A DNA stretch of 64,000 nt from Achromobacter piechaudii NBRC 102461 (GCF_001571245.1 NZ_BCTK01000001.1:1364001-1428000); one strand, 5' to 3'; shown: positions 30,899 to 43,184, numbered from the stretch's first letter. Notes: generated from the letters alone by a model not told the origin. A program made the numbers and translations.

Positions 30899-32002
30899 AT
30901 GAGCAGCACTACGCACTCCTTCGTCGAAGCCCTGCCCCCGCCAAGCACGCAGGTGGGCGCGTGGGCATGGGTACGATCGCGCCTCTTGTCATCGCCGCTG
31001 AACATCCTGATCACGGTATTGCTGGCGTGGTTCCTGATGATGTCGTTGCCGGCGCTGGTGGAATGGGCGCTCCTGAAAGCCAATTTCACCGCCACCAACG
31101 CCATGGAATGCCGCGCCTCGGCAGGCGGGGCCTGCTGGGCCTTCATCATCGAGAAGCACCGGCTGATCCTGTTCGGCACCTATCCGTTCGACGAACAATG
31201 GCGGCCGCTCATCGCCACGCTGATCCTCATCGCCGTCATCGTGTGCAGCGGCATGCGCCGCTTCTGGAACGGCAAGCTGGCGCTCATCTGGACGGGCGGT
31301 CTGACGGCCGTGGCGCTGCTGATGTGGGGCGGTGTGTTCGGCCTGACGTATGTCGAGAACTCGCGCTGGGGCGGCCTGCCGCTGACGCTGATCCTGGCCA
31401 CGTTCGGCATCGCCTTCGCCTTTCCGATCGGCGTACTGCTGGCGCTGGGCAGGCGTTCGAAGATGCCCGCCATCAAGGCGCTGTGCGTCGTGTACATCGA
31501 GCTGATCCGTGGCGTGCCGCTGATCAGCCTGCTGTTCATGTCCTCGGTGATGCTGCCGCTGTTCCTGCCGGAAGGTTTCACCATCGACAAGCTGTTGCGC
31601 GCGCAGATCGCCATCATCATGTTCGCCGCCGCCTACATCGCGGAAACGGTGCGCGGCGGCTTGCAGGCGATCCCGAAGGGGCAGTACGAAGGCGCGGATT
31701 CGCTGGGGCTGAACTACTGGCAGCAGATGCGCAAGATCATTCTGCCGCAGGCGCTCAAGATCGTGATCCCGCCGCTGGTCGGCATCTTCATCAGCCTGTT
31801 CAAGGACACCTCGCTGGTGGTCATCATCGGCATTTTCGATCTGACGCTGGCCGCCAAGGCGGCGCTGTCCGATGCGGCATGGCGGGGTTTCGGGGTGGAG
31901 GCCTATCTCTTCATCTCGCTGATCTACTTCGTCTTTTGCTATTCCATGTCCAAATACAGCCAGGCGCTTGAACAGCGGCTGGCCACCGGGCACGCGCGCT
32001 GA
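30899..32002 (+). CDS. aapM: General L-amino acid ABC transporter permease
   Basis: 367 residues, starting one base after the aapQ stop. Extended N-terminal part with hydrophobic segments near 35-60, 100-120 and 130-150, then a HisM-like permease domain with VYIELIRGVPLISLLF and the EAA loop GGLQAIPKGQYEGADSLGL. Pairs with AapQ in the membrane. The stop is followed by 39 bases and then the ATPase gene, with ACGGAGACC as its ribosome site. Confidence 0.92.
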   Translation: MSSTTHSFVEALPPPSTQVGAWAWVRSRLLSSPLNILITVLLAWFLMMSLPALVEWALLKANFTATNAMECRASAGGACWAFIIEKHRLILFGTYPFDEQWRPLIATLILIAVIVCSGMRRFWNGKLALIWTGGLTAVALLMWGGVFGLTYVENSRWGGLPLTLILATFGIAFAFPIGVLLALGRRSKMPAIKALCVVYIELIRGVPLISLLFMSSVMLPLFLPEGFTIDKLLRAQIAIIMFAAAYIAETVRGGLQAIPKGQYEGADSLGLNYWQQMRKIILPQALKIVIPPLVGIFISLFKDTSLVVIIGIFDLTLAAKAALSDAAWRGFGVEAYLFISLIYFVFCYSMSKYSQALEQRLATGHAR

Positions 32003-32041
32003 TTGCGCGGCGTTTCCCGGTAAACCTTACGGAGACCAAGC

Positions 32042-32782
32042 ATGTCGGATTCCATTATTCGATTGCAGGGCGTGAACAAGTGGTACGGCCAGTTCCACGT
32101 GTTGCGCAACATCAACCTGGACGTGGCGCCCGGCGAACGCATCGTGGTGTGCGGCCCGTCCGGCTCGGGCAAGTCCACCATGATCCGCTGCATCAACCGC
32201 CTGGAAGAACACCAGCAAGGGCAGATCATCGTCGACGGCACGGAGCTGACCAACGACCTCAAGCACATCGAAACCATCCGCCGCGAAGTCGGCATGGTGT
32301 TCCAGCACTTCAACCTGTTCCCGCACCTGACCGTGCTGGAAAACCTGACGCTGGGCCCCATGTGGGTGCTGAAACAGCCGCGCGCGCAGGCCGAGGCGAC
32401 GGCGATGAAATACCTGGAGCGCGTGCGTATTCCGGATCAGGCGAAGAAGTTTCCCGGCCAGCTATCGGGCGGCCAGCAGCAGCGCGTGGCGATCGCGCGG
32501 TCGCTGTGCATGAATCCCAAGGTCATGCTGTTCGATGAGCCGACGTCGGCGCTGGACCCGGAAATGGTCAAGGAAGTGCTGGACGTGATGGTGACGCTGG
32601 CGCAGGAAAGCGGCATGACCATGATCTGCGTGACCCATGAAATGGGCTTCGCACGCAAGGTGGCGAATCGCGTGATCTTCATGGATCGCGGGGAGATCAT
32701 CGAACAGAACAACCCCGATGCGTTCTTCGATAATCCGCAGAACGAACGCACGCAGCTGTTCCTGAGCCAGATCCTGCATTGA
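32042..32782 (+). CDS. aapP: General L-amino acid ABC transporter ATPase
   Basis: 246 residues, the standard size for polar amino-acid ABC ATPases. Walker [10 protein letters not shown], signature [15 protein letters not shown], Walker [15 protein letters not shown], and the switch His in [19 protein letters not shown]. Completes the aapJ / aminotransferase / aapQ / aapM / aapP operon and energises import. No clear terminator was found in the 119 bases after it. Confidence 0.95.
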   Translation: MSDSIIRLQGVNKWYGQFHVLRNINLDVAPGERIVVCGPSGSGKSTMIRCINRLEEHQQGQIIVDGTELTNDLKHIETIRREVGMVFQHFNLFPHLTVLENLTLGPMWVLKQPRAQAEATAMKYLERVRIPDQAKKFPGQLSGGQQQRVAIARSLCMNPKVMLFDEPTSALDPEMVKEVLDVMVTLAQESGMTMICVTHEMGFARKVANRVIFMDRGEIIEQNNPDAFFDNPQNERTQLFLSQILH

Positions 32783-32901
32783 GCCAGGGTGCCGGGCGGC
32801 GGCGTGAGCGCAGGTGACGGTCCAGGCGCGGATGCAAGTGCAGGCAGCGGTATGTGCAAACCGGTATATATTCACCGCTACGCCCTATCCGGAACCCGCT
32901 G

Positions 32902-33834
32902 ATGACTGGTCGCCGCCTTCTGGCGCTTTTGCTGACTTCGCTTACCGCGCCCGCCAGCGCGGAGGTGATCTACGACCGGCACGGCCTGGTGGTGGACGTC
33001 GCCACCCGCAGCCAGAGCGATTGGAACACTGGTCAGCGCCAGAACACGCGCACCACCACCATCGCCTTCCAGGGCCAGAAGCTATGCGGCCGCGACGTGG
33101 GCAAGCTTCTGTATCCCGATGGCAAGCACGGCGCGGCCAACGCCTTCTTCTGCGCGGGCAATGCCAAGGTGCTGGAAACCGACGCCGTGCTGGCGTATTT
33201 CACCAGCTCCAGCGCCGACGCCGTGCTCGCGCATTTGCAGGTGGTCAATGGCGCGCTGCGCGTTGAACGTCTCGCGCTGTCGACCACGCCTGAACGCGAC
33301 CGCTCCGGCGCCACCCGCTTCGAGGATGCGCGCTTGCCGGGTTGGACGCGCGTTGAAACCAGCTGGGCCGAAACGGTGATGATCCGCCACGCGCCGCTCA
33401 AATCCTTGAACCTGGGCCCGGGCAAACTGCTGGATGTCGAGGGCGACGTGGCCTACCTGGCCATCCCGCCCGGCCGCGACGTGGTCGTGGTGCAACCCGC
33501 CACGCGCGTCAAGGACGCTCGGGGCGATCTGCAAATCCTGCCCGAAGTCGTCAAGTTCGTGGATGCGCCCGCGGCGTTCCGGGCGGTGCGACTGAGCGAC
33601 GGGCGCGAACTGGCGCGCCTGCCCATCAAGAACACCTGCGTGACGCTGCCGGCCCTGCAATGGAATCGCCCCGATCGGCAGAGCACAGCCTCCCCCGTGC
33701 CCGAGGTCGCCTTCGACGACCTGCCCGCCTGGCGCGCCGCGACGCTGCAACTGACGCAAGCCCAGGGGCGTGCGAGCTTGCAGCTCAAACCCGGGGTGAC
33801 GTTGCCGCTCAAGCCCAACTGCAAACCGGGTTGA
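32902..33834 (+). CDS. Exported protein of unknown function
   Basis: 310 residues from the ATG at 32902; signal peptide 1-20 (RRLLALLLTSLTAPASAE). The mature part is mixed beta-rich and has three cysteines, two of which (LCGRDVGK and FFCAGN) may pair. I recognise no domain. It ends in a module TLPLKPNCKPG whose coding sequence reappears twice, degraded, in the 150 bases after the stop. Flanked by the aap operon upstream and convergent ilvA downstream, neither of which suggests a role. Confidence 0.7.
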   Translation: MTGRRLLALLLTSLTAPASAEVIYDRHGLVVDVATRSQSDWNTGQRQNTRTTTIAFQGQKLCGRDVGKLLYPDGKHGAANAFFCAGNAKVLETDAVLAYFTSSSADAVLAHLQVVNGALRVERLALSTTPERDRSGATRFEDARLPGWTRVETSWAETVMIRHAPLKSLNLGPGKLLDVEGDVAYLAIPPGRDVVVVQPATRVKDARGDLQILPEVVKFVDAPAAFRAVRLSDGRELARLPIKNTCVTLPALQWNRPDRQSTASPVPEVAFDDLPAWRAATLQLTQAQGRASLQLKPGVTLPLKPNCKPG

Positions 33835-33980
33835 ATGGGAGCAGCAGGCGCAAGACCTGCCCCGCCAAGGCATCGCGCGCCACGGTCCGGCCGTTCAAGG
33901 CCAACTTCAAATCGAATTGAACAAGATCGGGCGCGAAGAACCTTGCGACCCCGCTCAAGGCCAACTACGAGCCGGCTTGC
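33805..33980 (+). repeat. Three imperfect 30-base direct repeats at and after the 3' end of the exported-protein gene
   Basis: Units at 33805-33834 (the last codons of the gene), 33891-33920 and 33951-33980, each reading CCGYTCAAGSCCAACT then diverging. Translated in their own phases they give PLKPNCKPG, PFKANFKSN and PLKANYEPAC; the first two end in TGA. Spacing is 86 and 60 bases. The second and third copies lie in otherwise non-coding DNA. Confidence 0.6.
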
Positions 33981-34099
33981 ACGAGCTGGCCCGCGTTGAG
34001 CGCCAACCGAACCCTGCTCCCTGCTCCATGGCTTGACCCAATGCAACCTGAGCGGCGTCGCGTCCGTGAACCCCTGGCAACGCCGCACAACACACCCAC

Positions 34100-35665
34100 T
34101 CAGATCAAGAACTGGCGATACGCCTCGTTCCCGGTTTCTTCGAAGTGCGCGTAGCCCAGTTGCAGCAGAAACGCGTCCAGCGCCGCGCTGTCGGCCAGCG
34201 GCGCCTGGATGCCCACCAGCGCGGAGCTGAAATCCGCGCCCTGGTTGCGGTAGTGGAACAGGCTGATGTTCCAGTTGGGCGCCATCGCGGACAGGAACTT
34301 CATCAGCGCGCCCGGACGTTCGGGAAACTCGAAGCGGAACAGCCGTTCGCCGCCCGCCAACGGCGAACGTCCGCCCACCATGTAGCGGATGTGCTGCTTG
34401 GAGGTTTCGTTGTTGGTCAGGTCGCTGGCTGAAAAGCCCTGCTCTTGTAGCGCCGCCATGATGTCGGCGGCATCGCCTCGGCGCGCGATCTGCATGCTGA
34501 CGAAGATGTGCGCGGTGTGCGCGTCGGCGATGCGATAGTTGAATTCCGTGACGCTGCGTTCTCCCACTACCCGGCAAAAGCGGCGGAAGCTGCCGCGTTC
34601 CTCGGGTACGGTGACAGCGAAAACGGCTTCGCGCGCTTCGCCCACTTCGGCGCGATCCGCCACGAAACGCATGCGGTCGAAGTTCATGTTGGCGCCCGAG
34701 GTGATCGCCACCATCGACAGCCCGCGCGCGTTTTCGCGTTCCACATATTGCTTAAGGCCGGCCAGCGCCAGCGCGCCGGCCGGTTCCAGCACGCTGCGCG
34801 TATCCAGGAACACGTCCTTGATCGCCGCGCAGACCGCGTCGGTATCGACCAGGATGATTTCGTCCAGGTACTGGCGGCACAGGCGGAAGGTCTCTTCGCC
34901 CACCAGCTTGACGGCGGTGCCATCCGAGAACAGCCCGACTTCGGCCAGGTTGACGCGTTCGCCCGCCTTGATGGACTGCGCCATCGCGCATGAATCCTCG
35001 GTTTGCACGCCGATCACCTTGACCGACGGGTCCACCGCTTTCACATAGGCCGACACGCCGGCCGCCAGGCTGCCGCCGCCGATGGGGACGAACACCGCGT
35101 GCAAGGGACCGGCGTGCTGGCGCAGGATCTCCATGCCGACGGTGCCCTGCCCCGCGATGACGTAAGGGTCGTCGAACGCGGGCACGAAGGTCATGTCGTG
35201 CTGCGCCGCCAGCGTCTGCGCGTGCGCGTAGGCGTCGCTGTAGGAATCGCCCGCCTGCACCACCGTAACGGTGGGCCCGCCATGCGCCCGCACCGCGTCG
35301 ACTTTGACCTGTGGCGCGGTCTGCGGCACGACGATGATGGCGCGCACGCCCAGGCGGGCGGCCGAAATCGCCACGCCCTGCGCATGGTTGCCGGCGGACG
35401 CGGTGATCACGCCCCGGTCCAACGCGGACTGCGGCGTGTTGCGCATCTTGTTGTAGGCGCCGCGCACCTTGAAGGAGAAGACGGGCTGGTTGTCTTCGCG
35501 CTTCAGAAACACCGTGTTGCCCAGCCGCGCCGACAGGCCACGCGCCAGATCCAGTTCGGTTTCACGGGCAATGTCGTAGACCCGGGCGGTCAGGATCTGC
35601 CGCAGGTATTCCATGGGCGAGGCGTTGCCGTGCTGGAAAGCGGTGTCGGTCGTAGCGGTTTGCAT
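34100..35665 (-). CDS. ilvA: Threonine ammonia-lyase, biosynthetic
   Basis: 521 residues from the ATG at 35665. The catalytic PLP domain has the Schiff-base Lys66 in FSFKVRGAYNKM, SAGNHAQGVA, and the glycine loop PIGGGSLAAGV. Two ACT-like regulatory domains follow (about 330-420 and 430-515; RPGALMKFLSAM in the second), as in the isoleucine-inhibited biosynthetic enzyme rather than the catabolic one. It deaminates threonine to 2-oxobutyrate, the first step to isoleucine. The transcript begins with an Ile-rich leader peptide and a terminator (35712-35823), so expression is likely controlled by attenuation as well as feedback. Confidence 0.95.
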   Translation of the reverse strand: MQTATTDTAFQHGNASPMEYLRQILTARVYDIARETELDLARGLSARLGNTVFLKREDNQPVFSFKVRGAYNKMRNTPQSALDRGVITASAGNHAQGVAISAARLGVRAIIVVPQTAPQVKVDAVRAHGGPTVTVVQAGDSYSDAYAHAQTLAAQHDMTFVPAFDDPYVIAGQGTVGMEILRQHAGPLHAVFVPIGGGSLAAGVSAYVKAVDPSVKVIGVQTEDSCAMAQSIKAGERVNLAEVGLFSDGTAVKLVGEETFRLCRQYLDEIILVDTDAVCAAIKDVFLDTRSVLEPAGALALAGLKQYVERENARGLSMVAITSGANMNFDRMRFVADRAEVGEAREAVFAVTVPEERGSFRRFCRVVGERSVTEFNYRIADAHTAHIFVSMQIARRGDAADIMAALQEQGFSASDLTNNETSKQHIRYMVGGRSPLAGGERLFRFEFPERPGALMKFLSAMAPNWNISLFHYRNQGADFSSALVGIQAPLADSAALDAFLLQLGYAHFEETGNEAYRQFLI

Positions 35666-35711
35666 GCTGGTTTCTCTGCGTTGGGAAGACTTGCCCGGCA
35701 GAGGCGGCCAC

Positions 35712-35735
35712 AAAAAACCCGCCTCGTGGGGCGGG
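35712..35735 (-). terminator. Attenuator terminator in the ilvA leader
   Basis: On the minus strand CCCGCC-CCACGA-GGCGGG followed by six T, between the leader-peptide stop (26 bases before the stem) and the ilvA start (47 bases after the T-run). Position between a regulatory peptide and its gene marks it as an attenuator rather than an end-of-gene terminator. Confidence 0.82.
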
Positions 35736-35760
35736 TGGCTGTGACTGTTGCGGTCGCGCG

Positions 35761-35823
35761 CTAACCCACCATTTCAGGAATGATGGTAATAATCAGCGCA
35801 ATGCGGACGGCTTGGAAATTCAT
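35761..35823 (-). CDS. ilvA leader peptide
   Basis: A 20-codon frame, ATG to TAG, encoding a peptide with the core RIALIITIIPEMVG: five isoleucines (four ATT, one ATC), one leucine, two valines and one threonine. These are the products and substrate of the pathway begun by IlvA. Too short for normal gene finding. Ribosome stalling at the Ile codons when isoleucyl-tRNA is scarce would favour an antiterminator and let polymerase pass the terminator at 35712. The ribosome site is weak (GGCGCAAGC region). Leader function is inferred from sequence and layout. Confidence 0.8.
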   Translation of the reverse strand: MNFQAVRIALIITIIPEMVG

Positions 35824-38418
<2,595 letters not shown>

Positions 38419-38454
38419 ACCCACAGCGCCACGCGGCTTCGTGCCGCGCGGACG

Positions 38455-38489
38455 AAAAAACGGCAGCCTCAAGGGGCTGCCGTTTTTTT
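38455..38489. terminator. Bidirectional terminator between icd and the glycosyltransferase gene
   Basis: Six A, then CGGCAGCC-N6-GGCTGCCG (8-base-pair stem), then seven T. The A-run and T-run make it usable for both convergent genes; it overlaps the stop codon of the minus-strand gene. Confidence 0.9.
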
Positions 38490-40119
38490 ATTTCGGACCG
38501 CAGGCCCGCTGTCGGAATGCGGCGTCGATATTGATCTGCCACACTGCCCGCGACTTGCCGGCAAGACGCGGGGCGATGCCCGTCAGCACCGGATAGCGGC
38601 CGGCGTCATCGTCGCGGCCCCATATCCAGAAGCGCTTGCCGTCGGGCGCGGCGCAAAGGCGCGCTTGCAGATCGGCATTGGGGATCAGCACGCGTTCCCC
38701 CACGACGGGGTCGAATTGCGCGGCGTCGTACAGTTCCTTGCGCCAGTTGTCGCGCACGGCAATCTCGGGATTCTTCCAGTCGTCGACGATCCAGGCCGGT
38801 TCATTGGCCTGGGTGTAGAAACCCAGATCGAACGGCAAGGAGTGCAACGCCACCAACTGATCGGTGGGCGCCATTTCGTTGCGCAGGGACTGAATGGTCG
38901 GCCCCGCGCTGCCGCGCGGGTTCGCCGCCGCCACCATGATCGCCGCCAGGCACACCACCGCCGCCACGCCGGCCGCGATCTGCACGCCCCGGCGCTTGCC
39001 CGCGTTCCAACCGGACGCGATCCGTTCGCTGATCAGGAAAGCCAGCGCCGGAAACACCGGCAGCACATAACCGATCAACTTGGACTGCGGAATCGAAAAG
39101 AACACGAGCACGATGCCGAACCACAGGGCCGCCAGGCGGCGCAAGCCGTGTGGATCGTCCTCGCGCCAGAAGGCCGGCTTGAAGCAGCCCACGGCCCAAA
39201 TCGACCAGGGCAGCGCCAGCCCGGCCACGATCGGCACGTAGAACCAGAACGGTTGCGCATTGTTGAAGCCGCTTTGGGCGAAGCGCTCAAAGTGCTGATA
39301 CACGAAGAAGTAATGGAAGAAGCCGGGAAATTTGGACTGCATCAGCCAGAACCACGGCACCCCGACCACGGCGAAGGCCAACAGCGCCAGGGGCGACAAC
39401 AACGCGCCCATCCCGCGCCAATCGCGGCGCAACAGCAACCACGCCAGCACGATTGCGCCCGGCAGCGCCACGCCGATCAAGCCCTTGGCCAACACCGCCA
39501 GGGCGGCCAGCACGCCGGTGGCGATGGCCATGCCGCGAAACGGCCTGCCCGCTTCACGCCGCAGCGCGGTGTCGGCGGCGGCCAGGACGCACAGCGTAAT
39601 CATGCTGGCGACCAGCATGTCCATGTTGGCGAATTGGGCCGCGCCGAAGAACAGCGGCGTCAGGCCCAGGATCACGACAGCCCCACGCGCCTGCGCCACG
39701 CTGCGATAGCGCGACACGAAGGCATACAGCCCCGCGCCAGCGCCCCATGCGCCCAGCAGCGACGGCAGGCGCGCGCTGAATTCATGCACGCCGAACAGGC
39801 TGTAGCTGATCTGCGCCAGCCAGTAGTACAGCGGCGGCTTGTGAAAATACGGCATGCCGTCCAGCAAGGGCACCATGGGGGAATTGCTGCGCAGCATTTC
39901 CCAGGCGACGCCCGCGTAGCGGCCCTCGTCGGGCAAGGTCAGCCAGCGCGTCCAGGCCAGTGCGGCCAACCACACGGCCAGGCCCAGCAAGACCTGCCAG
40001 CCCGGCAGCGCCCAGCGGTCGACGACCGGGGCGGACTGGGGAACGGCGGCGGTAGTCTGGCCAGGCGATGGGACCGCGCCAGGACGACGCGGATCGGCAA
40101 GCGGAAGCTCAAGAGGCAT
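38488..40119 (-). CDS. Membrane glycosyltransferase of the GT39/ArnT type
   Basis: 543 residues from the ATG at 40119; a GTG 24 codons upstream is possible and no ribosome site decides. Ten or more transmembrane segments. The first periplasmic loop has DEGRYAGVAWEML, the acidic motif of ArnT-like and protein mannosyltransferase-like enzymes, followed by PYFHKPPLYYWL, also typical. Enzymes of this type transfer a sugar from undecaprenyl phosphate to lipid A or proteins on the periplasmic side. The exact sugar is unknown and no arn genes are nearby. It ends in a bidirectional terminator shared with icd. Confidence 0.88.
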   Translation of the reverse strand: MPLELPLADPRRPGAVPSPGQTTAAVPQSAPVVDRWALPGWQVLLGLAVWLAALAWTRWLTLPDEGRYAGVAWEMLRSNSPMVPLLDGMPYFHKPPLYYWLAQISYSLFGVHEFSARLPSLLGAWGAGAGLYAFVSRYRSVAQARGAVVILGLTPLFFGAAQFANMDMLVASMITLCVLAAADTALRREAGRPFRGMAIATGVLAALAVLAKGLIGVALPGAIVLAWLLLRRDWRGMGALLSPLALLAFAVVGVPWFWLMQSKFPGFFHYFFVYQHFERFAQSGFNNAQPFWFYVPIVAGLALPWSIWAVGCFKPAFWREDDPHGLRRLAALWFGIVLVFFSIPQSKLIGYVLPVFPALAFLISERIASGWNAGKRRGVQIAAGVAAVVCLAAIMVAAANPRGSAGPTIQSLRNEMAPTDQLVALHSLPFDLGFYTQANEPAWIVDDWKNPEIAVRDNWRKELYDAAQFDPVVGERVLIPNADLQARLCAAPDGKRFWIWGRDDDAGRYPVLTGIAPRLAGKSRAVWQINIDAAFRQRACGPK

Positions 40120-40303
40120 GGAAGGTCGGTGTAGCAAGGAAAGGACGGGGAAAAGACGAAAAAACGGTTCAAAAATCGAACGGTAATCCACGGTTGCCGC
40201 AATTATCGAAACCCATCCGTCAATTTCTCATGAAATTTGAGGTCTGATGCGGCCCTGGTTTACGTTTTTCCCCGGTTTGCGTAGCCGGCGAGATGGCCCC
40301 GCC

Positions 40304-41104
40304 CTACTTCGAGGCGGCCAGCCGGTCCAGCCGCAGCCGGCCGCGCTCATCGGTCAACCGGCGCATCGCGCCATAGGCCGCGCCCATCGCCGCCATGCCG
40401 CTGGCCCCGCACAGCAGGAACATCAGCAGGATCTGGTACTTGGCGGCGTCGATGGGGTCCATGCCGGCGATGATCTGCCCGGTCATGATGCCGGGCAAGG
40501 TGATGATGCCGGCCGCCGACATCTGGTTGATGCTGGGCACGATGCCGCGCCGCACCGATTCGCGCAGCAAGGATGAAAACGCCTGGCGCGCCGTTGCGCC
40601 CAACGCCAGCCGGGCCTCGATCGCCAGTTTTTCGCGCCGCACGCCCGACAGCATGCCGTCCAGCGCCAGGCTGGCGGCGTTCAACACGCTGCCCAGCACG
40701 ATGCCGACCAGCGCGATGGCGTAGCGAGGGTCATACCAGGGTTCGGGACGCAGTGCGGTATTCAGCACGAACAGCGCCGTGACCAGCGTCGTCGCCACCA
40801 CCGCCAGGGTGCCGACCCAGCCGTTGCCGTGCGACGTCAGCCGCGCCTTGGGCCGCGCGGCCACCTCGCGCGCCGCCAGGGCCATCATCACGGCCACGAC
40901 GCCCGCCGTCAGCCAGGGGTTGGCATGTGCGAACACCACCCGCAGGATATGGCCCACCAGCAGCAGTTGCGCCACCGTGCGCACCGCGGCCCACAGCACC
41001 TGCCGGTGCAGATCCAGCCGCGCCACGAAGGAAATCGCCGCGCACAACAACACCAGCAGCGACGCAATGGCCAGATCGGAAGCGTGCAGCGTGATCACGT
41101 CCAT
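40304..41104 (-). CDS. fetB: FetB-type ABC permease (UPF0014)
   Basis: 266 residues with about seven transmembrane segments. Sequence ARLDLHRQVLWAAVRTVAQLLLVG near the start and SINQMSAAGIITLPGIMTGQIIAGMDP in the second half are characteristic of the UPF0014/FetB family, which in Escherichia coli forms an iron exporter with FetA. The start overlaps the end of the ATPase gene by 10 bases. Last gene of a minus-strand row that begins with an amino-acid ABC transporter. Iron export is by homology; the family substrate is not firmly known in this lineage. Confidence 0.9.
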   Translation of the reverse strand: MDVITLHASDLAIASLLVLLCAAISFVARLDLHRQVLWAAVRTVAQLLLVGHILRVVFAHANPWLTAGVVAVMMALAAREVAARPKARLTSHGNGWVGTLAVVATTLVTALFVLNTALRPEPWYDPRYAIALVGIVLGSVLNAASLALDGMLSGVRREKLAIEARLALGATARQAFSSLLRESVRRGIVPSINQMSAAGIITLPGIMTGQIIAGMDPIDAAKYQILLMFLLCGASGMAAMGAAYGAMRRLTDERGRLRLDRLAASK

Positions 41105-41727
41105 AGCAGCTCCAGCTGGCCAGCCTGCATGCGCCAGGTGCGGCGCGCCATGCGGCGGGCCTGTTCAGGATTGTGCGTCACCATCAGGATGGCCGCGCCG
41201 CCCTCAAGGTACTGCTGCAAGACCTGTTCCACCAGCGCGGTGGCCGCCTGATCCAGCGCGGCGGTCGGCTCATCCAGCAACAGCACGCGCGGCGCCTGCG
41301 CCATCGCGCGCACGAGCGCCAGCCGCTGGCGTTCGCCCGAGGACAGTTCCTGCACCAGCGCATCCAGTTTTTCAGGAGCCAGGCCCAGTTGCTGCATCGA
41401 TTCTTGAGCGCGCGCGCGATCGGCGAAATGCGGCGCCACATGATCGTGCCACCAGCCTGCCTCGGCCTGGCAATAGATCACCTGCCGGCGCCATTCAAAA
41501 CCCCGCATCCCCGAACGCGGCCGGCCGTTCAGTTCGACCTCGCCCTGGCCCGGGTCCAGATCGGCAATCTGGCGCAGCAGCACCGACTTGCCGGATCCCG
41601 ATGGCCCGACCACCGCCCCGCACTCGCCTGCGGCCAGCTCCAGGCTGACGGGCGCCAGCCTGTCGCAGGACACGTCCCGCAGCCGCAACACGGCGACCGC
41701 CGCCTGGGAAGTGGATACGGGAGTCAC
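41095..41727 (-). CDS. fetA: FetA-type ABC ATPase
   Basis: 210 residues starting at GTG (VTPVSTSQAAV); a longer frame would run into the preceding gene. Walker [10 protein letters not shown], signature LSSGERQRLALVRAM, Walker B VLLLDEPTAALD, and the His in VTHNPEQARRMA are present. FetA partners FetB. The GTG is 10 bases after the stop of the amino-acid ABC ATPase gene, so the two transporters may be on one transcript. Confidence 0.88.
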   Translation of the reverse strand: MTPVSTSQAAVAVLRLRDVSCDRLAPVSLELAAGECGAVVGPSGSGKSVLLRQIADLDPGQGEVELNGRPRSGMRGFEWRRQVIYCQAEAGWWHDHVAPHFADRARAQESMQQLGLAPEKLDALVQELSSGERQRLALVRAMAQAPRVLLLDEPTAALDQAATALVEQVLQQYLEGGAAILMVTHNPEQARRMARRTWRMQAGQLELLWT

Positions 41728-41737
41728 GGCGCGGCCT

Positions 41738-42550
41738 CTACAACATATGGGCCAGGAATTCGCGGCTGCGCGCCTGTTGCGGCGCGCGGAAGAATTCAGC
41801 CGAGGGCGCTTCTTCGATGATGCGGCCTTCGTCCATGAAGATGACGCGATGCGCCACTTCGCGCGCAAAGCCCATTTCGTGGGTGACGACCAGCATCGTC
41901 ATGCGCTCGTCGGCCAGTTGCTTCATGGTGCGCAGCACTTCGCCCGTCAGTTCGGGGTCCAGCGCCGAGGTCGGTTCATCGAACAGCATGATGTCCGGTT
42001 CCATCGCCAGCGCGCGGGCGATTGCCACGCGCTGCTTCTGACCGCCCGACAGGCGCGTGGGATAGTTGTCGCGCTTGTTCAGCAAGCCCACCTTGCGCAG
42101 CAGTTCTTCCGCCTTGGGAATGATCTGCGCCTTGGACATGCCCTTGACGGTGATCGGCGCCTCGATGATGTTTTGCAGCACCGTCATGTGCGGGAACAGG
42201 TTGAACGACTGGAACACCATGCCCATCTTGCGACAGATGCGGCGCACGTCGGCGTCGCTGGCGTATTGGCTGCGCCCGCCGTCCACGGCTTGCGCCATCA
42301 TTTCGCCTTCGACTTCGATACTGCCTTCGTCGATGGTTTCAAGGTGGTTCAGGCAACGCAGGAAGGTGCTTTTACCCGAGCCGGACGGCCCGATCACCGC
42401 CACCACCTCGCCCTGTCCAAGGGTCAGCGACACCTTGTCCAGCACGCGGTTGGCGCCGAACGACTTGATGATGCCGGTGGCCTGGATCATGACGGGGCGG
42501 CCGCCAGCCGCGCCCGCGTCTTGCAGCGGATTACTGGTCATATTTGGCAT
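41738..42550 (-). CDS. Polar amino-acid ABC transporter ATPase (GlnQ-like)
   Basis: 270 residues from the ATG at 42550, favoured by GGAA 7 bases upstream; ATGs at 42541 and 42490 are alternatives. The first 20 residues are an unusual extension before the conserved [11 protein letters not shown]. Walker [10 protein letters not shown], signature [15 protein letters not shown], Walker [15 protein letters not shown], switch His in [19 protein letters not shown]. It overlaps the 3' end of the permease gene by 20 bases. Energises the transporter of the next two entries. Confidence 0.93.
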   Translation of the reverse strand: MPNMTSNPLQDAGAAGGRPVMIQATGIIKSFGANRVLDKVSLTLGQGEVVAVIGPSGSGKSTFLRCLNHLETIDEGSIEVEGEMMAQAVDGGRSQYASDADVRRICRKMGMVFQSFNLFPHMTVLQNIIEAPITVKGMSKAQIIPKAEELLRKVGLLNKRDNYPTRLSGGQKQRVAIARALAMEPDIMLFDEPTSALDPELTGEVLRTMKQLADERMTMLVVTHEMGFAREVAHRVIFMDEGRIIEEAPSAEFFRAPQQARSREFLAHML

Positions 42551-43184
42551 AGCGCTTTTCCATGTGCTGGAAGAACCACGTCAGGACAAGCGTCATGAGC
42601 AGATAGAAGGCCGCGGCCACCAGGAACGGGGTGGTGGTGAAATCGCGCTGCACGATCCCGCGCGCGGTGCGCAGGATGTCGTTGAGCGCCAGCACGTAGA
42701 TCAGCGACGTGTCTTTGACCAGCGTGATGGTTTCGTTGCTCATGGGCGGCAGCACGCGCTGCACCATCTGCGGCAACACGATGCGGCGCAACGTTTGCAG
42801 ATAGGTCATGCCCAGCACCTTGCTGCCTTCGTACTGGCCGCGATCCACCGACTGGATGCCCGCGCGGAAGATCTCGGCGAAGTACGCCGCGTAATTCAGC
42901 GCGAACGCCACGACGGCTGCCGGAAAGTCCGGCAGCCGCACGCCCACCACGGGCACGAAGGGCAGCGCGAAATAGATGAACAGCATCTGGAGCATGAGCG
43001 GCGTGCCGCGCATCAGCCAGATGTAGCCATTGACCAGATTACTGAGCAGCGGCCACTTCGAAATGCGCGCAAGCGCCAGCACCAGGCCCAGCGGAACTGC
43101 CAGGGCCAAGGTGATGAAAAACAGCGTCAAGGTCACTTTCGCGCCTTCCGCCATCGGCCCCAGCAGGGAGAGTACGTAGTCCAT
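42531..43184 (-). CDS. Polar amino-acid ABC transporter permease
   Basis: 217 residues, HisM/GlnP type. About five transmembrane segments; conserved [20 protein letters not shown] and the EAA loop [20 protein letters not shown]. Only one permease gene is present, so it likely forms a homodimer. Between the ATPase gene (overlapping) and the binding-protein gene (21 bases upstream). Confidence 0.93.
   Translation of the reverse strand: MDYVLSLLGPMAEGAKVTLTLFFITLALAVPLGLVLALARISKWPLLSNLVNGYIWLMRGTPLMLQMLFIYFALPFVPVVGVRLPDFPAAVVAFALNYAAYFAEIFRAGIQSVDRGQYEGSKVLGMTYLQTLRRIVLPQMVQRVLPPMSNETITLVKDTSLIYVLALNDILRTARGIVQRDFTTTPFLVAAAFYLLMTLVLTWFFQHMEKRYAKYDQ

Noticed and set aside
28609-31179. 856-codon open frame on the minus strand
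   Set aside because: It lies antisense to the aminotransferase and permease genes, which have clear family motifs; the long frame is a by-product of high third-position GC.
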